DNA of 39,179 nt from Caldifarciminota bacterium UBA5631 (GTDB taxonomy: Bacteria; Hydrothermota; Hydrothermia; UBA1063): assembly GCA_002421425.1 (NCBI GenBank), contig DIJZ01000023.1, positions 71,747-110,925 on the forward strand, written 5' to 3'. Shown here one piece after another: positions 32,060 to 39,179 of the stretch. The notes beneath the pieces are model-generated. The model worked only from the letters and a program-made list of their open reading frames with translations. It was not told where the DNA came from and ran no database searches. Position 1 is the first letter of the stretch; every line of letters begins with the position of its first letter. The translations under genes were made by a program, and so were the position numbers.

Positions 32060-33585
32060 GAGAAAAAATAGTTATTCTGGACTTCGGATCTCAATATACT
32101 CAACTAATTGCCAGGAGAGTAAGAGAATTAGGAACCTATTCAGAAATTCTCCCCTACTGGACCAAGCCAGAGAATTTTCAAGGAAACGTAATTGGGATTA
32201 TCCTGTCAGGAGGGCCATCCAGCGTATACGATGAAGGAGCGCCTCTTCCTTCAGCGGAGCTCTTTGAATGTCGAATTCCAATATTGGGAATTTGCTATGG
32301 GCTTCAGGCCATCGCAAGTCTACTTGGCGGGAAGGTAGTAAGTTCAAAGAATAGAGAATATGGATTTCAGCGCATTGATATAACGGCTAAATCTCAGCTG
32401 CTTGAAAATGTCAGAAACGGTAGTGTTGTCTGGATGTCCCACGGAGATAGGGTTGAAGCTCTGCCAGATGGATTCTATACAACCGCAAGAACTGAAAACT
32501 CGCCTTTTGCAGTAATTGAAAACCCTTCAAAAAAGATTTTCGGCGTACAATTCCATCCCGAAGTCGCCCACACGGAAGAAGGGATGAAGATTTTGACAAA
32601 TTTTGTAAAGAAGATATGTGGTGCGAGTGGGAAGTGGGATCTTAAGGAATACCTGGATACAAAGATTAATGAAGTTCGTGAAAGAGTTGATGGATCACCA
32701 GTTCTACTGGCACTATCGGGAGGTGTGGATTCTTCAGTTGTTGCATATATCCTTGAAAAAGCGATTGGATTCAATTACTTTCCAATTTTCGTTGATACTG
32801 GACTGCTTAAGAAAGGAGAAAGAGAGAGAATTAAAAGAATTTTTGGAAAGAACCCGAACCTCAGAATCGTAGATGCAGCAGGTGAATTCTTTGCTGCCCT
32901 CCGCGGTATTGAAGATCCAGAAAAGAAAAGGAAAGTAATTGGTGCAACATTCATTAAAATCTTTGAAAGTGAAGCTAAGAAACTTGGAATACAGTTTCAA
33001 TTCCTTGCCCAGGGTACTCTATACCCTGACGTAATTGAATCTGTTTCAGTCGTTGGTCCCTCTGAGGTAATAAAATCTCACCATAATGTTGGAGGGTTGC
33101 CCGAGAAGCTACATCTGGATCTTATAGAGCCTCTTCGAGAACTTTTTAAGGACGAAGTCCGCAAGATTGGAGGATTACTGGGAGTGCCTGAGGAAATACT
33201 GAGGAGGCACCCATTCCCTGGTCCCGGAATGGCGGTAAGAATAGTTGGGGATGTCACCCCTGAGAAGGTGAAGGTTTTGCAGGAAGCTGATTACTTAGTT
33301 GAGGAAATAATAAAGAGGCATAAAATTTATGATGACATCTGGCAGATATTTCCTGTACTGCTTCCCGTTAAGACAGTTGGCATCAAAGGAGACAAAAGAA
33401 GCTACGAAAATGTGCTTGCAATTAGGGCCGTTGTAAGTTTAGATGGTATGACTGCTGACTGGTATCGAATGTCTTATGACATATTAAACGAAATCTCCAC
33501 TACCCTTCTTAACTCCGTTGAGGGAATTAACCGCGTTGTATACGATGTCTCAACGAAGCCACCTGCAACAATTGAGTGGGAATAA
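32050..33585 (+). CDS. guaA: GMP synthase (glutamine-hydrolysing)
   Basis: Converts XMP to GMP. 511 residues, full length. The class I glutaminase domain has its nucleophile C82 in GICYGLQ and His/Glu in VQFHPEVAHT. The ATP-pyrophosphatase domain has the PP-loop ALSGGVDSSV, and the dimerisation domain has RHPFPGPGMAVRIVGD and ends with the XMP-loop region KPPATIEWE. It begins inside the PUA gene and is followed immediately by the phosphoesterase gene (stop and ATG adjacent at 33585/33586). No riboswitch-like structure precedes the operon. Confidence 0.98.
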   Translation: MVLREKIVILDFGSQYTQLIARRVRELGTYSEILPYWTKPENFQGNVIGIILSGGPSSVYDEGAPLPSAELFECRIPILGICYGLQAIASLLGGKVVSSKNREYGFQRIDITAKSQLLENVRNGSVVWMSHGDRVEALPDGFYTTARTENSPFAVIENPSKKIFGVQFHPEVAHTEEGMKILTNFVKKICGASGKWDLKEYLDTKINEVRERVDGSPVLLALSGGVDSSVVAYILEKAIGFNYFPIFVDTGLLKKGERERIKRIFGKNPNLRIVDAAGEFFAALRGIEDPEKKRKVIGATFIKIFESEAKKLGIQFQFLAQGTLYPDVIESVSVVGPSEVIKSHHNVGGLPEKLHLDLIEPLRELFKDEVRKIGGLLGVPEEILRRHPFPGPGMAVRIVGDVTPEKVKVLQEADYLVEEIIKRHKIYDDIWQIFPVLLPVKTVGIKGDKRSYENVLAIRAVVSLDGMTADWYRMSYDILNEISTTLLNSVEGINRVVYDVSTKPPATIEWE

Positions 33586-34278
33586 ATGAGAACGCTAATC
33601 ATTGCTGACATTCATGGAAACGTTGCTCCACTGGAAAAGGTGTTGAAGGAAGAGACGTATGATCTTTTGATATGCCTTGGTGATATGGTGGACTATGGAC
33701 CATTTCCAAATGAAGTAGTTCAAATAATTAAAGAAAATGCAAATCTTTGCGTGATGGGGAATCACGATTATAGCGTTGCCTTCGATAAGGAATGCCCCGG
33801 AACAACAAGAGAATTCAAAGAAATAACCTACAAATTGAGAGAATACTTCAGTTATCAAATTGATTCTGAGAACCTGCAGTTTATAAAAAGCCTTCCGTAT
33901 TTTATTGAGGAGGATATAGACAATTCACGAATCTTTGCAGTGCATGCCTCTGCTAAAGATCCGCTTGGTGACTATGTTACCTTCGATTTGGGGATAGAGT
34001 TCATTAAAGAGAAGATGATAATCAATGATAATTACAAAAAAGTACTGTATGGTCACACCCATAGGTCGGGAATCATAAAAATTGGTGATACTGAAGTTAT
34101 TAACCCGGGAAGTCTTGGCTTTCCAAGGGAAAGGCATCCATTTCCAACTTATGGTATCATTGAAAATGGTAAATTCGAAGTAAAGAGAGTATCATACGAT
34201 CGTGAAAAGTTGCTCAGGGAATTCAAGAATTTCCGAATTCCAGATTCAATAATTACAAAACTGCTTGGAGAAGAATGA
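33586..34278 (+). CDS. Metallophosphoesterase (calcineurin-like)
   Basis: A 230-residue binuclear metallophosphatase with the standard order: D8-x-H10 (IADIHGN), GDMVDYG, GNHDYS, an HAS segment (FAVHASAKDP) and GHTHRSG, then NPGSLGFPRE. The SLG and PRE ending is common in the YfcE/MJ0936 branch, whose members hydrolyse phosphodiesters or act on nucleotides. The substrate is unknown here. It is sandwiched between guaA (zero gap) and kdsA (four-base overlap), so it is in the same operon. Confidence 0.88.
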   Translation: MRTLIIADIHGNVAPLEKVLKEETYDLLICLGDMVDYGPFPNEVVQIIKENANLCVMGNHDYSVAFDKECPGTTREFKEITYKLREYFSYQIDSENLQFIKSLPYFIEEDIDNSRIFAVHASAKDPLGDYVTFDLGIEFIKEKMIINDNYKKVLYGHTHRSGIIKIGDTEVINPGSLGFPRERHPFPTYGIIENGKFEVKRVSYDREKLLREFKNFRIPDSIITKLLGEE

Positions 34279-35129
34279 AGATGTTGCCAAAGATAATAGA
34301 TGTGAGTGGAATCAAAATTGGAGGGAATAATCCCATAGTTCTAATAGCAGGTCCTTGTGTGATCGAAAGTGAGGACCTTGTAATGAAGACCGCTGAGCAG
34401 ATAAAATCAATCTCGGATAAACTAAAGATACCTTTCATTTTCAAATCTTCCTATGCCAAAGATAATCGCTCTTCAGTGGAATACTTTTACGGTCCCGGTG
34501 TTGAAGAAGGCGTGAGAATTCTGGAAAGGGTTAAGAAGACGTTTGACGTCCCAGTGTTATCTGACGTCCATTATCCGGATGAGGTAAAAATAGCTGCAGA
34601 GGTTCTTGATATCATTCAGATACCAGCTTTTTTGTCAATGCAGACTCGCTTAACTCTTGAAGTTGCAAGGACAGGAAAAGTTGTTAATGTAAAGAAAGGA
34701 CAATTTCTTGCGCCCCAGGACGTGAAAAACGTGGTGAAAAAAATTGAGAGCACTGGGAATACAAATATACTGCTTACTGAAAGGGGTACATTCTTTGGCT
34801 ATCATAACCTTATTGTTGATATGCGCGGCCTTAAGATAATGAGAGACTTCGGATATCCTGTGGTCTTCGACGTAACGCATACCATTAGAGTGTACGGAAT
34901 ACCATCCAGAGATCCAAGAGGTGGAAATCCTGAATTCATTTTTCCCCTCGCCCGCGCAGGAGTTGCAGCTGGACTTGACGCTATTTTTATTGAAACGCAT
35001 CCGGACCCTTCAACAGCCCTATCAGACGCAGCAAGTATGTTACCCCTCAGTAGACTAGACACACTGCTGACCCAGGTTCAAGAAATTGATAAGCTTGTCA
35101 AGGAGTATTTGAACGAGGATTATCGCTGA
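34275..35129 (+). CDS. kdsA: 3-deoxy-8-phosphooctulonate synthase (Kdo-8-phosphate synthase)
   Basis: Condenses PEP with arabinose-5-phosphate in Kdo synthesis, needed for lipopolysaccharide. 284 residues. Signature blocks are LIAGPCVIESED, KSSYAKDNRSSVEYF (arabinose-5-phosphate loop), VLSDVHYPDE, GKVVNVKKGQFLAPQD, TERGTFFGYHNL and ETHPDPSTALSDA. C28 in AGPC together with the later His, Glu and Asp points to the metal-dependent class. Oddity: AFLSMQTRLT stands where most family members have an (A/C)RQTDL block, so an Arg and an Asp near the active site are displaced. The C-terminus overlaps the convergent PASTA gene by 32 bases. Confidence 0.88.
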   Translation: MKMLPKIIDVSGIKIGGNNPIVLIAGPCVIESEDLVMKTAEQIKSISDKLKIPFIFKSSYAKDNRSSVEYFYGPGVEEGVRILERVKKTFDVPVLSDVHYPDEVKIAAEVLDIIQIPAFLSMQTRLTLEVARTGKVVNVKKGQFLAPQDVKNVVKKIESTGNTNILLTERGTFFGYHNLIVDMRGLKIMRDFGYPVVFDVTHTIRVYGIPSRDPRGGNPEFIFPLARAGVAAGLDAIFIETHPDPSTALSDAASMLPLSRLDTLLTQVQEIDKLVKEYLNEDYR

Positions 35130-35457
35130 GATAAAGTCTTACAATCCTCCCTTCTTTTACCAAAATGCCTCCAGGAGGTTCAGACTTAATAACATAAGAG
35201 CCGTATCCAATAGTGTGCCATTTCAATTTCTTCTCCCTCAACATCTCGATGGAATCCTCAAGTTTCATTCCCGTAATGTATGGAACCTCGGTAGTTTTTC
35301 GCGAACCGACATACTTATTCAGTATTACTCTGTCTCCTACAATTAACAGAATTAATGAGTAGACTGCAACAAAAAAACCTGTAAATATCAAGGTGAGTAA
35401 AAATTTCCCGAATCGACTCTTCACAAATTTTGTCCTTGTGGTTTTAGACTTCTTCAT
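35098..35457 (-). CDS. Single PASTA-domain membrane protein
   Basis: A 119-residue protein with a basic N-terminal cytoplasmic tail (KKSKTTRTKFVKSRFGK), one TM span at about 20-42 (LLTLIFTGFFVAVYSLIL) and a single extracytoplasmic PASTA domain at about 58-115 (VPYITGMKLEDSIEMLREKK, SEPPGGILVKEGRIVRLYLS). PASTA modules elsewhere bind peptidoglycan or beta-lactams and occur at the end of Ser/Thr kinases or PBPs; here there is neither. I choose the ATG at 35457, which has GGAAGGGC upstream and overlaps the RicT-like gene by 14 bases; the longer frame to 35517 has no such support. Likely an envelope-associated accessory protein; its role is unknown. Confidence 0.78.
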   Translation of the reverse strand: MKKSKTTRTKFVKSRFGKFLLTLIFTGFFVAVYSLILLIVGDRVILNKYVGSRKTTEVPYITGMKLEDSIEMLREKKLKWHTIGYGSYVIKSEPPGGILVKEGRIVRLYLSDNPRSNTP

Positions 35458-36259
35458 TTTGCCCTTCCTGTGATTCGATTCCCACAGGATTCCAGTCCAT
35501 TTCTTCTTCCACGCCATCGGGGAATGCGAGCCTTATTTTCCTTGCCATAAAGTTAATATCGGTTACTTTACCTGGACCCCTATCGGTCTCGATGGTGGCA
35601 CCAATCTCGGGAAAGCGAGATTTCAAATCTCGATAATATTCAATTTCATATCGCAGGCAACACCTGAGTCTTCCACATATCCCTGATATTCTGTCAGGAG
35701 AAGCGAAAATGAATTGCTCTTTTGCAGTTTCAAGGGTGACAGAAGGTAGTTCTTTCAGAAATCTTTTGCAGCAAACTTCGAATCCACAAACACCAATGCC
35801 ACCAGATATCCTTGCAAGATCTCTGGCGCCTATTTGTTGAAACTCCACTCTTACATGGAGAATTTTCGAAAGAGAAACCGCAATTTTGTCTAGTTTAAGT
35901 TTTCTGTCCGATGTGAAGATGAATTTTATCACTCCCCTCGAAATATCAAATTCTTCTCTTACGATTTTAACGTCCCTCAGGTTGTTTTCAAAAAGATAGC
36001 CTTTTGTGATTTTTTTCATTATTGCAATTACTTCGTCATTTCCAGCAATTCTGAAGCGGTCAAGTATCCTTTCTGATGGCTTGTTTGAAAATCCTCTGAC
36101 CTTTACTAGAAGCTCCTGTTCCCACTCTGGATATTTTAAGAAAATATAACTACCTGGCGAAAATTCCACGTGATATGGTAGTAAAACAACGTCAAATCCC
36201 CCACCAACTACTGAAATTTCAATTGTTTTCTTAGATTCTCCTCTTCGAAATTTTTGCAC
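35444..36259 (-). CDS. ricT: PSP1-domain protein, RicT/YaaT-like
   Basis: A 271-residue cytoplasmic protein of the PSP1 C-terminal family. The cysteine-rich core is visible: GGIGVCGFEVCCKRFLKEL and ISGICGRLRCCLRYEIEYY, the pattern that in Bacillus RicT (YaaT) helps hold Fe-S clusters in the Y-complex affecting RNase Y. A C-terminal beta-region (GPGKVTDINFMARKIRL) follows. It begins with GTG at 36259, seven bases after AAGGAG and inside the uvrB end. The usual partners RicA and RicF are absent here, so the Bacillus role cannot be assumed. It overlaps uvrB by 29 bases and the PASTA gene by 14. Confidence 0.85.
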   Translation of the reverse strand: MQKFRRGESKKTIEISVVGGGFDVVLLPYHVEFSPGSYIFLKYPEWEQELLVKVRGFSNKPSERILDRFRIAGNDEVIAIMKKITKGYLFENNLRDVKIVREEFDISRGVIKFIFTSDRKLKLDKIAVSLSKILHVRVEFQQIGARDLARISGGIGVCGFEVCCKRFLKELPSVTLETAKEQFIFASPDRISGICGRLRCCLRYEIEYYRDLKSRFPEIGATIETDRGPGKVTDINFMARKIRLAFPDGVEEEMDWNPVGIESQEGQNEEV

Positions 36260-38270
36260 CCTTTTTCTCCTTCTCCTCTATTTCCTTTTTGATTCGCCTT
36301 ATCATGTCTCTATATTTTGCAGCCTTTTCGAAGTCCAATAAACTCGCAGCATCAAACATGCGTCGTTCCAGTTCTTCAATAACCTCATATATAGGCAACA
36401 CAGATTGGAGTTCCTTTACTTCATCCTCCAAGTTTTCTTCTTTCTCTGCCTTTATTACTCGTTCATCGGCAATAACGGTGGTTTTCATAATTTCCTCTGC
36501 CGTTTTTCTGATGGTCTGAGGGATTATGTTGTGCTCCCTGTTATAAGCCATTTGAATCTCTCGTCTTCTTTGAGTTTCCTTGATAGCCTTCTGCATAGCC
36601 TCTGAAATGGTGTCTGCATAAAGGATAACCTTTCCACAGGCATTTCGTGCTGCCCTCCCCGCTGTCTGTATTAAAGCGGTTTCTGATCTCAGGAAACCTG
36701 TTTTATCTGCATCGGTAATTACCACAAGTGATACTTCAGGTAAATCAAGGCCCTCTCGAAGAAGATTCACTCCTACAAGAACGTCAAATTCCCCAAGTCT
36801 TAAACCCCTTATAATTTCAACTCTCTCGAGGGCATCAATCTCAGAATGAAGATACTTAACCCTGAAATTCATTGTACTTAGATACTCGGCAAGGTCTTCT
36901 GCGGTTCTTTTAGTCAAAGTTGTAACAAGAACCCTTTCACCTTTTTCTACTACATGTCTAATTTCCTCTATCATATCCTGTACCTGATTTTCTGCAGGCT
37001 TAACAACTATTTCAGGGTCTACAAGTCCCGTTGGCCTTATGACCTGTTCTACCACAATACCACTGGATTTTTTAACTTCGTATTCTGCCGGGGTTGCGGA
37101 AACGAATAGTACTCTATCCCACAATGATTCTACTTCCTCAAACTTCAGTGGTCGATTATCCAGGGCACTGGGTAGTCTGAAACCGAACTCCACCAGGGTC
37201 TCCTTCCTTGAGCGGTCCCCATTGTACATAGCCATCAGTTGAGGTACAGTAACATGGGATTCATCAATAATCGTCAGATAATTCCCTGGAAAATAGTCAA
37301 TTAGGCAGAATGGTCTTTCCCCGGGAAGTCTTCCTATAAGGTGTCTTGAATAATTCTCTATTCCAGGGCAGTACCCTACCTCCCTTAGCATTTCAAGGTC
37401 AAATCTCGTTCGACGTTCGAGTCTCTGCGCCTCAACGAGCTTGCCCTGGGCATAAAGTTCCTTTAATCTTTCCTGAAGTTCGATTTCAATTGACTGTAAT
37501 GCTTTTTCCAGCTTGGGCCTTGTAGTAACCCAGTGACCCGCGGGATATATCACTACTCTGCTCCGTGAATCGAACGGCCTATTTGTTAACCGGTCAACAA
37601 GTTTTATAGAATCAATTGTGTGTCCGGGAATGTCGATTCTCAAAATGTAGTCTTCATAGGCGGGAACGATATCGATCCTCCCTCCTCTAACTCTAAATGT
37701 TCCCCTTCTAAGCTCAACGTCATTTCTTGTATACTGCAGGTCTACCAGCTTTTCTACCAACTCTCTCATATTACATTCCTGACCTGCTTCCAGAACAATG
37801 TAAAGTTCTCTCACGTCTGCAGGGTCACCCAAACCATAGATTGCAGATACTGAAGCCACTACAATTACATCATCGCGTTCAATAAGGGAAGAAGTAGTTC
37901 TTAGTCTCAGGCGTTCAATATCTTCATTAATGTCTGCTTCCTTTTCAATGTATGTATCTGTTTCCGGAATGTAGGCTTCAGGTAGGTAGTAATCGTAATA
38001 GGAAATGAAGTATTCCACTGCATTACGAGGAAAAAGGCTTCTGAATTCTCCAAAGAGTTGAGCAGCCAATGTTTTGTTGTGAGAAATCACCAGTGCTGGA
38101 AATCCAAGCTCCTTTATTACATGAGCCATTGTGAAAGTCTTCCCTGAGCCTGTCACTCCAAGGAGAACCTGAAATTTCGCACCATTTTTGAAGTTGTCAA
38201 CAATTTCTCTAATTGCCTTCGGTTGGTCTCCTCTTGGTTCTAAATTTGTAACCAGTTCAAATTTTGCCAT
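36231..38270 (-). CDS. uvrB: UvrABC excinuclease subunit B
   Basis: Damage-verifying helicase-like subunit of nucleotide excision repair. 679 residues. Walker A GVTGSGKT lies at 38-45, the beta-hairpin that probes DNA is seen as YYDYYLPEAYIPETDTYIEK near 91-110, DESHV is the DEAD-like motif, then the helicase motifs GREGLDLPEVSL-like LLREGLDLPEV and TAGRAARN. The UVR domain that contacts UvrC ends the protein (LERRMFDAASLLDFEKAAKYRD). The ATG at 38270 has no Shine-Dalgarno site; a promoter -10 box ends six bases before it. It leads an operon with ricT and the PASTA gene. uvrA and uvrC are not present. Confidence 0.98.
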   Translation of the reverse strand: MAKFELVTNLEPRGDQPKAIREIVDNFKNGAKFQVLLGVTGSGKTFTMAHVIKELGFPALVISHNKTLAAQLFGEFRSLFPRNAVEYFISYYDYYLPEAYIPETDTYIEKEADINEDIERLRLRTTSSLIERDDVIVVASVSAIYGLGDPADVRELYIVLEAGQECNMRELVEKLVDLQYTRNDVELRRGTFRVRGGRIDIVPAYEDYILRIDIPGHTIDSIKLVDRLTNRPFDSRSRVVIYPAGHWVTTRPKLEKALQSIEIELQERLKELYAQGKLVEAQRLERRTRFDLEMLREVGYCPGIENYSRHLIGRLPGERPFCLIDYFPGNYLTIIDESHVTVPQLMAMYNGDRSRKETLVEFGFRLPSALDNRPLKFEEVESLWDRVLFVSATPAEYEVKKSSGIVVEQVIRPTGLVDPEIVVKPAENQVQDMIEEIRHVVEKGERVLVTTLTKRTAEDLAEYLSTMNFRVKYLHSEIDALERVEIIRGLRLGEFDVLVGVNLLREGLDLPEVSLVVITDADKTGFLRSETALIQTAGRAARNACGKVILYADTISEAMQKAIKETQRRREIQMAYNREHNIIPQTIRKTAEEIMKTTVIADERVIKAEKEENLEDEVKELQSVLPIYEVIEELERRMFDAASLLDFEKAAKYRDMIRRIKKEIEEKEKKGAKISKRRI

Positions 38271-38276
38271 AAATAA

Positions 38277-38305
38277 ATTTTAATGCGCCGGAACCTTCCA
38301 TTCAA
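38277..38305 (-). promoter_or_regulatory. Sigma70-type promoter for uvrB (leaderless start)
   Basis: On the minus strand TTGAAT (38305-38300) and TAAAAT (38282-38277) are separated by 17 bases. Only six bases lie between the -10 box and the uvrB ATG, so transcription should begin on the start codon. The spacer contains GGAA-CC-TTCC on the plus strand (38290-38299), a short imperfect palindrome of no proven meaning. Confidence 0.62.
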
Positions 38306-38318
38306 TGAACCACAAGAT

Positions 38319-38347
38319 TTGGAATTACCGCAACAGAGACTTAAAAT
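38319..38347 (+). promoter_or_regulatory. Sigma70-type promoter for the M6-like protease gene
   Basis: TTGGAA (38319-38324) and TAAAAT (38342-38347) are separated by 17 bases. The expected start near 38354 leaves a leader of about 15 bases containing a run of six G bases that can serve as a ribosome site three bases before the ATG. It is back to back with the uvrB promoter. Confidence 0.55.
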
Positions 38348-38368
38348 TTACACTGAAAAGGGGGGTCA

Positions 38369-39179
38369 ATGTTATTACTGTTAATATTAGGTAACCTATT
38401 TGGAGTTCCTACAAGGGAATTTAACTATCAAAAGGATGTTCGTGCCATTTCTGGATTCTATAACCGGGAAGCCAGGGTTCAGTCTGCCTTCAGCAGATTC
38501 AGACTGGAAAGACCGGACTTACACCCCCAGCTAAGCAAATTGATTGCCGTTGGACATAAAGGAAGAAAGGATCCAGTCATAATACGAATACTTGCCCTGA
38601 GAGTTGAGTTCCAAGAAGAAAGGCCTGACAATCCTCTTACTACAGGAAATGGTACCTTCAGAACTACTGATAATGGTGAGAACCCAATTCTCGGGATAGA
38701 CTGCAATGGCAAACCTTACTACAATCCTTTTTATGATCCGCCTCATGACTGGAATTACTTCAACAGTCAGATGCAGGCGTTAGCATCGTATGTTCATGCT
38801 GCAACTTATGGAAAAGTGAGGGTTGAGTGGATCGTGAAGCCCGACTCGGGTTTGCCAGCTTATAAAGTACCCCACCCCATTTCTTATTACGGAGACCCTT
38901 CTAATGTTGAGCTGGGGCTGGTTACATTTTTAAGGGATGCCTTTAGGAGCGCAGATTTAGACCCTTCAATTAGCTTCGAAGACCTCGACAATAACGGGGT
39001 TAAAGATTACCTTGAAGGAGTTTGGGACAGATACATCATCTTCTACGCGGGTTCTGCGTGGCAGACTGATGTAATGGGAGATTCCCCGTACGATCTTGCT
39101 GCTGTGACCATCCCACCGGGGGCACTAGAATACTATTTAGGGAGGAGCTATCTCCTGCTGAATGAAGCAAGGGATACGG
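38369..39179 (+). CDS. Secreted M6-like metalloprotease-family protein, 5' part only
   Basis: The frame opens at an ATG behind AAAAGGGGGG and runs off the right edge after 270 codons. It starts with a short hydrophobic leader (MLLLLILGNLFGV), then LALRVEFQEERPDNPLTTGN, FRTTDNGENPILGIDC and YYNPFYDPPHDWNYFNSQM, resembling the N-terminal region of immune inhibitor A-like (M6) proteases. An acidic DLDNNGVKDYLEG segment looks like a calcium-binding loop. The zinc motif HExxH would lie beyond the window, so activity cannot be judged. It is probably exported. It has its own promoter, divergent from uvrB. Confidence 0.6.
   Translation, partial: MLLLLILGNLFGVPTREFNYQKDVRAISGFYNREARVQSAFSRFRLERPDLHPQLSKLIAVGHKGRKDPVIIRILALRVEFQEERPDNPLTTGNGTFRTTDNGENPILGIDCNGKPYYNPFYDPPHDWNYFNSQMQALASYVHAATYGKVRVEWIVKPDSGLPAYKVPHPISYYGDPSNVELGLVTFLRDAFRSADLDPSISFEDLDNNGVKDYLEGVWDRYIIFYAGSAWQTDVMGDSPYDLAAVTIPPGALEYYLGRSYLLLNEARDT

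Noticed and set aside
38290..38299. GGAA-CC-TTCC as an SOS-type operator for uvrB
   Set aside because: Arms are only four bases and it does not match the LexA box types I know; it could easily be chance.

Overview
This is a gene-dense, AT-leaning stretch of chromosome with about 37 protein genes. No gap between genes exceeds about 150 bases. I see no rRNA or tRNA gene, insertion sequence, prophage or CRISPR array. The mix suggests a diderm (outer-membrane) bacterium: KdsA makes the Kdo precursor, there is a TolC-type outer-membrane factor, and there are lipoproteins. Two archaeal-looking proteins (a UPF0282-type metallo-hydrolase and a free-standing RsmF-type PUA domain), a secreted M6-like protease and very short signal peptides point to a deep, uncultivated and possibly thermophilic lineage, for example WOR-3/Hydrothermae-like. 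That taxonomic guess is low confidence.

Layout. 1-430: 3' end of aspS (+). 432-9574 (-): a long translation/transcription operon, proS-rimP-nusA-infB-ylxP-ptsH-ptsI-tsaE-xer. 9630-14575 (-): glgA-pyrG-enoyl-reductase-like SDR-secreted esterase. 14724-20883 (+): a tightly overlapping signalling cassette of solute-binding lipoprotein, histidine kinase, receiver-only regulator, EAL phosphodiesterase, a 35-residue membrane peptide and a sodium:solute symporter. 20880-23156 (-): folP, a small lipoprotein, an HD-domain protein and a helical exported protein. 23260-23811 (+): CDP-alcohol phosphatidyltransferase. 23773-24621 (-): UPF0282-type hydrolase. 24699-29728 (+): a split MacAB/TolC-like exporter with an embedded YIP1-family membrane protein. 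29782-31527 (-): long-chain acyl-CoA ligase. 31637-35129 (+): PUA protein-guaA-metallophosphoesterase-kdsA. 35098-38270 (-): uvrB-ricT/yaaT-PASTA protein. 38369-end (+): start of a secreted M6-like protease.

Five divergent intergenic regions carry readable sigma70-type promoters, mostly with exact 17-base spacers. At several (the solute-binding lipoprotein, phosphatidyltransferase, PUA protein and uvrB, probably proS and the UPF0282 gene) the -10 box ends only 6-9 bases before the ATG and no Shine-Dalgarno sequence fits. Those transcripts should be leaderless or nearly so. Other genes (glgA, fadD, the MacB-like permease, the M6-like gene) have good Shine-Dalgarno sites, so both start modes appear to coexist. 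The convergent gene pairs abut or overlap, and no clear intrinsic terminator was found.

The most interesting system is the 14724-20883 cassette. It looks like a complete route from an extracytoplasmic ligand through two-component signalling to c-di-GMP breakdown, coupled to a symporter, with a candidate operator palindrome at its promoter.
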